A stretch of 64,000 bases of DNA from an uncultured Eubacteriales bacterium (GTDB lineage: Bacteria > Bacillota > Clostridia > Oscillospirales > Oscillospiraceae), in contig URCK01000001.1 in the NCBI GenBank assembly GCA_900546295.1, forward strand, positions 30,829 through 94,828, written 5' to 3'. The translations under genes and the position numbers were made by a program. Positions 10,805 through 18,808 of the stretch are shown one piece after another. The number at the start of each line of letters is the position of its first letter. Position 1 is the stretch's first letter. The notes under the pieces are model-generated. The model saw only the letters and a list, made by a program, of their open reading frames with translations. It was not told the origin of the DNA and did not search any database.

Positions 10805-12648
10805 CGCAGCACCTCCGCAGCTTTTTTCGCAAGCGACTCCGCGTCCAGTCCAAATTCACGCTGCAATTCCCCGCCCGTTCCCTGCGCGGGGAACACCTTG
10901 CCGAGATTGCACAGCTCCAGCCGTTCCGGCGCGATGCGGTTCCATTCGAGGATGGCGGCCATGCGCTGGCCCATACAGCCGACGCCCGCGCACTCCTCCG
11001 CCACCAGCAGTACCCTCGTCCTGCCGACGATCTCGCGCATATCGCGGTCGTAAAGCGGCGAGATCGCATTGATCTTCACAACGCGTGCCGAGATCCCCTG
11101 CTCTTTAAGAAGCTCCGCCGCCTCGAGCACGTTGTTGATCATCATACCGTAGGCGCAGAGGGTGATATCCGCCCCCTCGCGCAGCTCAACGAGGTTCTGC
11201 CGCCCGCTGTCGGCCTTGTACGCCCCCTCGCCGCCGCGCGGATAGCGGATGGCGACAGAACCCTTGATCTCATTCACCGCACGGTCGAGCATTGTGCGCA
11301 GCTCTGCAAAGTTCGACGGACAGAGCACCGTCATATTCGGGATCTCCGAGAGGAAGGCCGCATCGAAAATGCCATGGTGTGTCTCCCCGTCCGCGCCGAC
11401 CATGCCAGCGCGGTCGACTGCGAAGACCACGTGCAGGTTCAAAAGCGCCGCATCGTGGATGATCTGGTCGTAGGCGCGCTGCAAAAAGCTCGAATAGATC
11501 GCAACGACCGGCGTGAGCCCCTGCTTGGCCATGCCCGCAGCCATCGCCACAGCATGGCCCTCGGCGATGCCGACGTCGAAAAATCGGTCGGGATACTGCT
11601 CGGAAAAATCATGCAGGCCCGTCCCGTCGCGCATCGCGGCGGTGATGGCGCAGATCGTTTCATTCTCCTTTGCCAGCCTGCACAGCTCCGAACCGAAGAC
11701 GGCGGAAAAGTCCGGCGCCTTCTCGCGCGGCACGCCCATGCGCGGGTCAAACTTGCCGACGCCGTGATAGCGCTCCGGCTCGCGCTCAGCGGGCAGATAG
11801 CCTCTGCCCTTTTGCGTATGCACATGCACGAGCACGGGGCATTTGAGCTCTTTTGCCCACCTGAGCGTATTGGAGAGCTGCCCCACATCGTGCCCGTTCA
11901 CGGGGCCGAGGTAGGTAAAGCCCATGTCCTCAAACATCGTCGAGTTCGGCAGCAACGCCTTTTTTACATTTGTTTTGAGGTGGTGGTTGAAATCATAGAC
12001 CGCGCGGCCGAGGGCGTTGCGGTCGAGCACGTCGCGATAGGCCTTTTTGAATTCGTAATAGGCGGGCTTCGAGCGCAGCAGGCCCAGATGCTCGCTCACC
12101 GCGCCGACGTTGCCGTCGATGGACATGCCGTTGTCGTTCAGGATGACGATCAGCGGCTCACCGCTCGCGCCCGCATTGTTCAGCCCCTCGTAGGCAAGGC
12201 CGCCGGAAAGCGCGCCGTCGCCGATGAGCGCGAGCACGGAATAATCCTGATGCTGCAAGGTCCTTGCCCGCGCCATGCCGAGCGCGACAGACACGGAGTT
12301 TGAAGCATGACCCGCGATGAAGGCGTCATGCTCGCTCTCGTGCGGCTTGGGAAAGCCGGAGAGTCCCTTGTATTGTCGCAGCGTCTGGAATTGTTCACGC
12401 CGCCCGGTCAGGATTTTATGTGGGTAGCACTGGTGTCCCACGTCGAAAATGAGCCGGTCGCGCGAGGTGTCGAACACGCGATGGATGGCCACCGTCAGTT
12501 CGACCGCGCCAAGGTTCGAGGCGAGATGTCCGCCCGTTTTCGAAACGCTTTTCAGCAAAAATTCACGCAGCTCTGTACAAAGAAGCTGCGTTTGCGGTTC
12601 ATTCAGGGTTTTGATATCGTTTGGATCATGGATCGTTTCAAGAATCAA
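10801..12648 (-). CDS. dxs: 1-deoxy-D-xylulose-5-phosphate synthase
   Basis: Thiamine-diphosphate enzyme that joins pyruvate and glyceraldehyde 3-phosphate, the entry step of the MEP isoprenoid pathway. 615 residues, normal. The N-terminal catalytic signature DVGHQCYPHKILTGR, the ThDP motif GDGALSGGLAYEGLNNAG and the pyrimidine-domain DRAGMVGADGETHHG are all present. It follows oapA by 15 bases. Confidence 0.97.
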   Translation of the reverse strand: MILETIHDPNDIKTLNEPQTQLLCTELREFLLKSVSKTGGHLASNLGAVELTVAIHRVFDTSRDRLIFDVGHQCYPHKILTGRREQFQTLRQYKGLSGFPKPHESEHDAFIAGHASNSVSVALGMARARTLQHQDYSVLALIGDGALSGGLAYEGLNNAGASGEPLIVILNDNGMSIDGNVGAVSEHLGLLRSKPAYYEFKKAYRDVLDRNALGRAVYDFNHHLKTNVKKALLPNSTMFEDMGFTYLGPVNGHDVGQLSNTLRWAKELKCPVLVHVHTQKGRGYLPAEREPERYHGVGKFDPRMGVPREKAPDFSAVFGSELCRLAKENETICAITAAMRDGTGLHDFSEQYPDRFFDVGIAEGHAVAMAAGMAKQGLTPVVAIYSSFLQRAYDQIIHDAALLNLHVVFAVDRAGMVGADGETHHGIFDAAFLSEIPNMTVLCPSNFAELRTMLDRAVNEIKGSVAIRYPRGGEGAYKADSGRQNLVELREGADITLCAYGMMINNVLEAAELLKEQGISARVVKINAISPLYDRDMREIVGRTRVLLVAEECAGVGCMGQRMAAILEWNRIAPERLELCNLGKVFPAQGTGGELQREFGLDAESLAKKAAEVLR

Positions 12649-12663
12649 AGCTATTGTCCTTCT

Positions 12664-13230
12664 TTATCTGCCAAGATGCAGCACCGACAGCAGCCTTGCC
12701 GCCAGGTAGATGACATCCTTGCTCTTTTTCATTGCGATTTTTTTACCGATGGCCTTGCCGCCGATGGTCAGGCCCGAGATGAGCGCTGTCACCACGGTCG
12801 ATACGACGATGCTGCGCCAGCCGAAGCTCTGCTGCAGCAGCACGACAATGACCGTCGCAGTTGAGCCGCTGACGATGCCGCAGATATCGCCGACCACGTC
12901 GTTGCAGAACGAAGCGACCTTTTCCGCGTTGCGGATGAGGTTCAGTGCCTCCTTCGCGCCCTTGACGCGGTGCGCCGCCATCGAGTTGAACGGTTTGGGA
13001 TTCGCCGCCGTCACAGCAACGCCGATGATATCGAACAGGATGCCGAGCAGGATAAACAGCAGCAAAATGAGCGTTGCGACCAGATAGCCCGCATCCTCAA
13101 GCAGCGCGCCGGAACACAGGCTCATCGCGGCGGAGAGGGATACGGCGATCAAAAACACACGGACGACCCAGCGCGTATGGCTCGGCGTCTTGTCCGTCTT
13201 CTTGGGCTTTCGGTCTTCTTCGTTTTCCAC
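12664..13230 (-). CDS. oapA: OapA-like DUF21-type membrane protein (OLE-associated)
   Basis: 188 residues. A charged N-terminus (MENEEDRKPKK) is followed by about three to four membrane segments (roughly residues 24-45, 48-75 and 118-160) and a basic C-terminal tail. The block HRVKGAKEALNLIRNAEKVASFCND between helices resembles the DUF21/CNNM membrane domain. In known OLE loci the gene next to the RNA, upstream of dxs, encodes the DUF21 protein OapA, which binds OLE RNA and holds it at the membrane. Size, position and topology match. The call rests on synteny as much as on sequence. Confidence 0.82.
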   Translation of the reverse strand: MENEEDRKPKKTDKTPSHTRWVVRVFLIAVSLSAAMSLCSGALLEDAGYLVATLILLLFILLGILFDIIGVAVTAANPKPFNSMAAHRVKGAKEALNLIRNAEKVASFCNDVVGDICGIVSGSTATVIVVLLQQSFGWRSIVVSTVVTALISGLTIGGKAIGKKIAMKKSKDVIYLAARLLSVLHLGR

Positions 13231-13261
13231 GTTTCTCTTATCTCCGTCAATGTTGTTTTTT

Positions 13262-13918
13262 AGATGTGCTAATCAGCGGCAGCAGCAAAAGGTAATCCTG
13301 CGGCATAGGTCGGGTTGGCTTTCCCTGCGGCGCACCTCCCGTTGCCGATAGAGGCGGTTCCCCTTTAAGCACCGCACCCCGTTGTCACCATACGGGGTAC
13401 CCGATTGCCACTTAGTCCGCACTGTAACCCTCTCGCTGCCCTTGCGACAGCCTAGGTGATTTCCACCCCGGAGTCAAGCCGTTTCTTATCCTCTTTTGCA
13501 GGAAAAATTTCAAGGAGCGATCGCACCTCGCTCTTGGCCAGAGGTCTGTGCGTTGTTCTCCTATCCGAATTCCCCACGCAAGGCAGGCTACACTGCACAC
13601 AGCGTTCGCGGCACAAAGGCCGGGTAGCACCGCAATGCAGGTTCATATCCTGTCCCGTACCAAAGTCGATACCCGAAGTGGGAGTCCGCTTCGGCACAGC
13701 AACAGGTCTCCGCAGAAACAGGGTCGGTTCCCCTATGCCATTAGGGGTCGCCCGGAGTCCGCAGGCGCAGCTCTCGCTTTTGCCTCCCTTCAGCACCCAC
13801 CCCAAACTGGGCGTAAGAAGCAGGCACCAAAGGCTTCACAGTTGTGCCCTTTAAAGGATTTTTAGGCCCTTCTTAGGAAACGGCAGATCCGACTAGGATA
13901 CTGCGCCGCTGTTTAGCA
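13262..13918 (-). ncRNA. ole: OLE RNA (ornate large extremophilic RNA)
   Basis: About 690 bases between a clear promoter and oapA hold no plausible gene but many local hairpins: arms 13376-13382/13392-13398, 13673-13678/13689-13694 and 13730-13735/13742-13747, among others. Open frames in the stretch lack ribosome binding sites and family features. The neighbours downstream (DUF21 protein, dxs, tlyA/ftsJ, nadK, argR, recN) are exactly the set described around OLE RNAs, which are about 600 bases long and precede the DUF21 gene. OLE RNA forms a membrane ribonucleoprotein with OapA linked to stress tolerance. The 3' boundary is a guess. Confidence 0.85.
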
Positions 13919-13924
13919 GGGTCT

Positions 13925-13953
13925 ATTATACACCAGTCAAAATGAATATGCAA
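13925..13953 (-). promoter_or_regulatory. Sigma-A promoter of the OLE RNA operon
   Basis: -35 TTGCAT (13948-13953), 17-base spacer, -10 TATAAT (13925-13930), minus strand. Transcription would begin near 13918. Confidence 0.82.
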
Positions 13954-14037
13954 GGCATTCAGGATAATATTCATATTAGAAAACTGTTAATTTTTTATTT
14001 CCAAAGGATTTTGTCCGCCATTAATGTACAACTGCGC

Positions 14038-14077
14038 GCAAAAAAGAGGTCTGACATTCGTCAGACCTCTTTTTTGC
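14038..14077 (-). terminator. Terminator after tsf
   Basis: Inverted repeat with arms 14041-14054 and 14061-14075 and a six-base loop, with A/T runs on both sides. It separates the rpsB-tsf operon from the OLE promoter. Confidence 0.88.
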
Positions 14078-14101
14078 GTTTATTTGCAGTGGAGGGGAAG
14101 C

Positions 14102-15019
14102 TTACTTCTTGCCGCCGACCATGGAAGCGATCTCAGCCGCAAAGTCCTCCTGCTTCTTCTCGATGCCCTCGCCCTTTTCGAAGCGAACAGCAGTGTTGAA
14201 GCTGACCTTGCCGCCCAGCGCCTTGGCAGCGTTGTTCATATACTGCTCGACAGAGACGTCGCCGTCCTTGACGAAGGCCTGCTGGAGCAGGCAGTTCTCG
14301 GCATAGAACTTGTTGAGCTTGCCCATGACGATCTTTTCCTTGACCTGCTCGGGCTTGCCGGCCATCTTCGGATCGTTGGCCATCTGGCCGAGGAGGACTT
14401 CCTTCTCCTCGTCGAGAACGTCCTGCGTGACCTGGCTCTTGTCCCAGAAGCGGGGGTTGAGCGCGGCGATCTGCATGGCGATGTCCTTGCCGATCTCGGT
14501 GGCGTCGCAGCCCTCGACGGTCAGGTTGACGATAACGCCGATCTTACCCTTCATGTGGACATAGGGGACGGAGAAGCCGTCGGCAATGCGGGCGAAGCGG
14601 CGGATGCTCATGTTCTCGCGGATGGCGAGGAACAGCTCGTCCTTCGCATCCTTGACGGTGCCGTTGCCGGTGACCCAGGGGCAGCCCATGAGCGCGTCGA
14701 CGTCAGCGGGGTTCTCCTTGGCGACGACAGCAGCCACGCCCTTGACAAAGTTGTTGAACGGCTCGCCGTTGGCAACGAAGTCGGTCTCGCAGTTGACCTC
14801 GACCACAACGCCGACACCGTCGATGACGGCGGCGTAAGCCATGCCCTCAGCAGCCACGCGGCTGGCCTTCTTCGCCTGAGAGGCGAGGCCCTTTTCGCGC
14901 AGATACATGACGGCCTTTTCCATATCGCCCTCGCACTCGATGAGGGCCTTCTTGCAGTCCATCAGGCCGCAACCGGTGGCCTGGCGGAGCTCGTTAACAA
15001 CAGCAGCAGTGATAGCCAT
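14102..15019 (-). CDS. tsf: Translation elongation factor Ts
   Basis: Nucleotide exchange factor for EF-Tu. 305 residues. The N-terminal UBA-like module and the motif RQATGCGLMDCKKALIEC are followed by CETDFVANGEPF and the core dimerisation domain. It follows rpsB with a 95-base gap containing a hairpin. The order rpsB-tsf is near universal. Confidence 0.98.
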   Translation of the reverse strand: MAITAAVVNELRQATGCGLMDCKKALIECEGDMEKAVMYLREKGLASQAKKASRVAAEGMAYAAVIDGVGVVVEVNCETDFVANGEPFNNFVKGVAAVVAKENPADVDALMGCPWVTGNGTVKDAKDELFLAIRENMSIRRFARIADGFSVPYVHMKGKIGVIVNLTVEGCDATEIGKDIAMQIAALNPRFWDKSQVTQDVLDEEKEVLLGQMANDPKMAGKPEQVKEKIVMGKLNKFYAENCLLQQAFVKDGDVSVEQYMNNAAKALGGKVSFNTAVRFEKGEGIEKKQEDFAAEIASMVGGKK

Positions 15020-15054
15020 TCTGATATCCTCCTGAAAAATAGTGTAGTAAAAAT

Positions 15055-15087
15055 GAGACGGGACGAGGCTTTGCCTCGCCCCGTAAG
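15055..15087 (-). terminator. Attenuator-like hairpin between rpsB and tsf
   Basis: Twelve-pair stem with a three-base loop (arms 15058-15069 and 15073-15084, one G-U pair). On the minus strand it is followed by CTCATTTTT, a short imperfect T tract. This probably lowers tsf expression relative to rpsB rather than stopping it. Confidence 0.55.
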
Positions 15088-15114
15088 GTGTTTCTGGTCG
15101 TTCCGAGCGGAAAC

Positions 15115-15840
15115 TTAGGCCTGAGCCTCGCCCTCGGACTTCTCCTCGGTCTCTTCGCCCTGCTTGCCCTCGATCATGGCGTTGGCCATCACGGAGGAGA
15201 TGAGCTTGATGGCGCGGATGGCGTCATCGTTGCCGGGGATGGGGTAGTCGATCTCGTCGGGATCGCAGTTGGTATCGGCGATGGCGACAACGGGGATGCC
15301 GAGCTTGTGCGCCTCAGCAATGGCGTTGCGCTCCTTGCGGGTATCGACGATGAAGAGTGCGCCGGGGAGCTTCTTCATTTCCTTCACGCCGCCGAGGTAC
15401 TTCTCGAGCTTCTCGATCTCGGCGAGGTGCTTCATGACTTCCTTCTTGGGAAGCATATCGAAGGTGCCGTCAGCCTGCATGGTCTTGAGCTGGTTGAGAC
15501 GGTCCACGCGGGTGCGCATGGTCTTGAAGTTGGTCATCATACCGCCGAGCCAGCGGGCGTTGACATAGTAGCCGCCGCAGCGGGAAGCCTCTTCCTTGAT
15601 AGCCTCCTGCGCCTGCTTCTTGGTGCCGACGAAGAGGATGTTCTGGCCACTCTCGGAGACGGAGCGAACGAAGTTGTAGGCTTCCTCGAGCTTCTTAACG
15701 GTCTTCTGCAGGTCGATGATGTAGATGCCGTTGCGCTCGGTGTAGATGTAGGGAGCCATTTTGGGGTTCCAGCGGCGGGTCTGGTGGCCGAAGTGGACGC
15801 CTGCTTCGAGCAGGGCTTTCATGGATACAACGTTTGCCAT
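15115..15840 (-). CDS. rpsB: Small ribosomal subunit protein uS2
   Basis: 241 residues. [22 protein letters not shown] at the N-terminus is the S2 signature, and [18 protein letters not shown] and [14 protein letters not shown] follow. The C-terminal tail is acidic and Glu-rich. First gene of the rpsB-tsf operon, with a leader of about 100 bases. Confidence 0.98.
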   Translation of the reverse strand: MANVVSMKALLEAGVHFGHQTRRWNPKMAPYIYTERNGIYIIDLQKTVKKLEEAYNFVRSVSESGQNILFVGTKKQAQEAIKEEASRCGGYYVNARWLGGMMTNFKTMRTRVDRLNQLKTMQADGTFDMLPKKEVMKHLAEIEKLEKYLGGVKEMKKLPGALFIVDTRKERNAIAEAHKLGIPVVAIADTNCDPDEIDYPIPGNDDAIRAIKLISSVMANAMIEGKQGEETEEKSEGEAQA

Positions 15841-15949
15841 GGTGGATAGTTTCTCCTTTGAATTTAGTTTTTACCTCTGAAGCCTTCATCCCTCCTGCCA
15901 ACCTGATGGCACAGACAAGAAGTCAGGACTCCATGCGGAATACCGGAGT

Positions 15950-15978
15950 ATTATACCCGCAGCAAAAGAAAATTGCAA
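15950..15978 (-). promoter_or_regulatory. Sigma-A promoter of rpsB-tsf
   Basis: -35 TTGCAA (15973-15978), 17-base spacer, -10 TATAAT (15950-15955), minus strand. The leader to rpsB could hold autoregulatory structure but none is clearly identified. The rest of the gap up to 16144 is AT-rich and holds no gene. Confidence 0.8.
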
Positions 15979-16144
15979 GCATTTTTTTGATCACCAGCTT
16001 CTTTTTCTGTTCTTTCCGTGATTTTCCCGCTTCTGCATCGAAAAAAAGCGTATTTTCTAAATTTTCCTCTTGCAAATGCGATGAATATCCATATAATATA
16101 TTAGGTCTGAAATTTTGGCGTCCCCGTTTTTCGCCGCCGACACA

Positions 16145-16432
16145 CTAAAATCGGCGGCGTGCACGGCGTTCCCGGCGCGGCGGCTCCTGCCGCGGGAAGG
16201 GCTTGTCGATCAGGATGATGTCGTCCCCGACCTGCTTGATGCACTCCCACGGGATGTAATATTCCTCACCCCGGCCGAAGAGCCCGAAAAAGCGAAGCGG
16301 CCCCGGCACGATCAAGGCAGTCAACTGTCCGTCGGGCAGTTTGCATTCTATGTCGCCCACATAGCCAAGGCGGCAGCCGTCGCAGATGTTGATCACTTCC
16401 TTGCAGCGGAAGTCGGCAAAGCGGCAGTTCAC
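16145..16432 (-). CDS. YlmC/YmxH-family PRC-barrel sporulation protein
   Basis: 95 residues. The protein opens with the family pattern CRFADFRCKEVINICDGCRLGYVGDIE, a small PRC-barrel-like beta fold, and ends in a very basic tail. A GTG start at 16432 is chosen because AGGAGG lies about eight bases ahead; no ATG exists nearby. YlmC/YmxH genes often neighbour sigG or sigE in Clostridia, and sigG is 1.5 kb away here. Function is unknown beyond that association. Confidence 0.82.
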   Translation of the reverse strand: MNCRFADFRCKEVINICDGCRLGYVGDIECKLPDGQLTALIVPGPLRFFGLFGRGEEYYIPWECIKQVGDDIILIDKPFPRQEPPRRERRARRRF

Positions 16433-16572
16433 GCGCGTCCCCTCCTGTTCCCTTCATCCTATTCCGGGAACAGGACGTCCTATCCCTTTCCCCGCACCGC
16501 ATTTCCCTTTTTCGTTCCCTCCGGGCTATGCCGGAGGGAAAAATCATCTACTGACGGAGGTTTCCACACAAC

Positions 16573-17766
16573 ATGACAGAGATCCAGCTCAATATGTACC
16601 ACGCTTTGGCCCTGGGCGCCGCAATGTATGCGCTCGGCCTGGTGCTGACGAAGAAGATCCCCGTGCTCAGCCGCTTCTGCATCCCCGCTCCCCTGATCGG
16701 CGGCCTTTGCTTCGCGATCTTCAACACCATCCTTTACGCCACCGGTACGGCAGTCATCACCTTCGACGACACGCTGCAGACCGTCTTCATGATCATGTTC
16801 TTCACGACCGTTGGCTTCACCGTGAGCATCCCGCTGCTGCTCAAGAGCGGCAAGGCCGTCATCATGCTCCTTATTCTAAGTATCGTGATGATCATTTTGC
16901 AGAATGTGGTCGGCAGCGGCGTGATGGCCCTCATGGGCAAGGACCCTCTCTTCGGTCTTGCCTGCGGCTCCATCTCGATGATCGGCGGCCCCGGCACCGC
17001 GGCGGGCATCGGCCCCGACCTTGACGCCGCCGGCGCCATCGGCGGAACGACGGTCGCCGTCGCGGCCGCGACCTTCGGCCTCATCTTCGGCTCGCTCCTC
17101 GGCGGCCCGATCGCGCGCAAGCTCATCGTCAAGAACCATCTGCGTGACGAGCTCGTCGAGCAGGTCAAGGAAGAGGACGCCGACGACGCGCATTTCACCA
17201 CCCACTCCAACAACTTTGTCTACGGCTTCCTGCTGCTCGTGTTCTGCGTCGGCGTCGGCAACTTCGTCAGCGTCTGGCTTACAAAGGTCTGCGGTTTCAG
17301 CTTCCCGATCTACATCGGCTCGATGCTCGTGGCCGTCGCCGTGCGCAACGTGATCGACCACTTCAAGATCATGGAGTTCCCCACCGCCGAGATCAGCACG
17401 ATGGGCAATATGTTCCTCGCCATCTTCCTCTCCATGGCGCTCTCCGGTCTCAAGCTCTGGCAGCTCATCGACCTTGCGCTGCCGATGATCGTCGCCCTCG
17501 CCGCCGAGGTGCTGCTGATGGTCGTCTTCTCTCTGCTGGTCGTCTTCCCGGTCATGGGCCGCAATTACGACGCCGCGATGATCACCGCCGGCTTCATCGG
17601 CTTCGGCATGGGCGCCACGTCCAACGCCATGGCCAACATGCAGGCCGTCTCCCGCCGCTACGGTCCCTCCCCCTCGGCTTACTTCGTCATCCCGATGGTC
17701 GGCGGCCTCTTCAACGACTTCTTCAACGCCGCGATCATCGCCTTTGCCATCGGCCTTCTCGCCTGA
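16573..17766 (+). CDS. gltS: Sodium/glutamate symporter GltS-type
   Basis: 397 residues with about ten to twelve membrane helices. The two inverted pore motifs typical of the ESS family are visible: SMIGGPGTAAGIGPDL near residue 137 and GFIGFGMGATSNAMANMQA near residue 340. It imports glutamate with sodium. It lies between ylmC (divergent) and sigG (same strand). The GGAGG site is about twelve bases from the ATG, rather far. Confidence 0.88.
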   Translation: MTEIQLNMYHALALGAAMYALGLVLTKKIPVLSRFCIPAPLIGGLCFAIFNTILYATGTAVITFDDTLQTVFMIMFFTTVGFTVSIPLLLKSGKAVIMLLILSIVMIILQNVVGSGVMALMGKDPLFGLACGSISMIGGPGTAAGIGPDLDAAGAIGGTTVAVAAATFGLIFGSLLGGPIARKLIVKNHLRDELVEQVKEEDADDAHFTTHSNNFVYGFLLLVFCVGVGNFVSVWLTKVCGFSFPIYIGSMLVAVAVRNVIDHFKIMEFPTAEISTMGNMFLAIFLSMALSGLKLWQLIDLALPMIVALAAEVLLMVVFSLLVVFPVMGRNYDAAMITAGFIGFGMGATSNAMANMQAVSRRYGPSPSAYFVIPMVGGLFNDFFNAAIIAFAIGLLA

Positions 17767-17835
17767 GAACCTGATGAGCGCGCGAAGTCCATCGTACTTC
17801 GCCGAACGATAAAAAATATCCCCGTCTCCCCCACG

Positions 17836-17863
17836 GTATGTTTCCGCCGCGCGCGGACATACT
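17836..17863 (+). promoter_or_regulatory. Possible forespore (sigma F/G) promoter for sigG
   Basis: GTATG (17836-17840), 17-base spacer, CATACT followed by G (17858-17863). This fits the sigma G pattern gHATR-N17/18-CATnHTA in all but one base. It stands about 40 bases before the sigG start, where an autoregulated forespore promoter is expected. Confidence 0.45.
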
Positions 17864-17900
17864 GAATGCAGGCTGCTTGCAAGGGAGGCGGGGTACTTTT

Positions 17901-18671
17901 ATGCTCGGCAAGGTGGAGATTTGCGGCGTGAACACGGCAAAGCTGCCGACGCTCACCGCCGCGGAGACAGACGCGCTGCTGCGCAGGGCGAAGAATGGCG
18001 ACAGCGCGGCGCGCGAAAGGCTCGTGGAGGGCAACCTCCGGCTGGTGCTCTCGGTCCTGCAGCGCTTTTCGGGGCGCGGTGAGAACGCCGACGACCTCTT
18101 TCAGGTCGGCTGCGTGGGGCTTTTGAAGGCGATCGACAACTTTGATATTTCGCAGAACGTCCGCTTTTCCACCTACGGCGTGCCGATGATCATCGGCGAG
18201 ATCCGGCGGTATCTGCGCGACAACAGCGCCATCCGCGTCAGCCGCTCGATGCGCGACACCGCCTACCGTGTCTTACAGGCGCGCGAAAAGCTCCAGCGCG
18301 AGCAGCAGCGTGAGCCAACGGTCGAGCAGATCGCGCGCGAGCTTGACATCCCGCGCGAAGAGGTCGTCTTCGCCATGGACGCCGTCTGCGACCCCGTGTC
18401 GCTCTTCGAGCCCATCTATTCCGACAGCGGCGACGCTGTGTGCGTCATGGATCAGGTGCGCGACAGCCGCAACACCGATGAGGACTGGCTTGAGCAGATC
18501 GCGCTCAAGGAGGCGATGAGCCGCCTGAGCGCGCGCGAGCGGCTCATCCTCGCTCTGCGCTACTCCGACGGCAAAACGCAGATGGAGGTCTCCGGTGAGA
18601 TCGGCATCTCGCAGGCGCAGGTCTCCCGCCTTGAGAAAAACGCCATCAAAAGCATCAAAAAGAATATGTAA
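17901..18671 (+). CDS. sigG: RNA polymerase sigma G, late forespore
   Basis: 256 residues. The start MLGKVEICGVNTAKLPTL is diagnostic for sigma G, including the N-terminal segment seen by the anti-sigma factors SpoIIAB and CsfB. Region 2 (NADDLFQVGCVGLLKAID and RFSTYGVPMIIGEIRRYL), region 3 and the region 4 helix-turn-helix (TQMEVSGEIGISQAQVSRLEK) are complete. The ATG at 17901 is preferred over upstream codons in the same frame on this homology. It is not adjacent to spoIIGA-sigE, which sits 40 kb away in the window. Confidence 0.95.
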   Translation: MLGKVEICGVNTAKLPTLTAAETDALLRRAKNGDSAARERLVEGNLRLVLSVLQRFSGRGENADDLFQVGCVGLLKAIDNFDISQNVRFSTYGVPMIIGEIRRYLRDNSAIRVSRSMRDTAYRVLQAREKLQREQQREPTVEQIARELDIPREEVVFAMDAVCDPVSLFEPIYSDSGDAVCVMDQVRDSRNTDEDWLEQIALKEAMSRLSARERLILALRYSDGKTQMEVSGEIGISQAQVSRLEKNAIKSIKKNM

Positions 18672-18679
18672 GCGCGGCA

Positions 18680-18704
18680 GGACGGATTTTTCCGTCCTTT
18701 TTTC
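18680..18704 (+). terminator. Terminator after sigG
   Basis: Seven-pair GC-rich stem GGACGGA/TCCGTCC (18680-18686, 18691-18697) with a TTTT loop and a following T tract. Confidence 0.8.
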
Positions 18705-18714
18705 TCGTTTTTTC

Positions 18715-18742
18715 TTGACTTTGACCGCTGCTTTACTATAAT
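18715..18742 (+). promoter_or_regulatory. Sigma-A promoter for the COG2509-type gene
   Basis: -35 TTGACT (18715-18720), 16-base spacer, -10 TATAAT (18737-18742). A second TATAAT overlaps five bases downstream. Confidence 0.7.
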
Positions 18743-18808
18743 ATAATGTGCATTTTTGTGCCGGTGGACATTTCCTCCGGCGAATCCGGAACAAGGGAGG
18801 ACCCTTCC

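Noticed and set aside
13452..13865. Open frames within the OLE RNA region on both strands
   Set aside because: No ribosome binding sites, mutually overlapping, no recognisable domains; the stretch fits a structured RNA better.
13262..13918. RNase P RNA or another large ribozyme
   Set aside because: I do not see the conserved RNase P GAGGAAAGTCC core, while the neighbours fit OLE RNA.
14024..15118. 364-residue plus-strand frame opposite tsf
   Set aside because: Shadow of tsf; it also reads through the tsf terminator hairpin.
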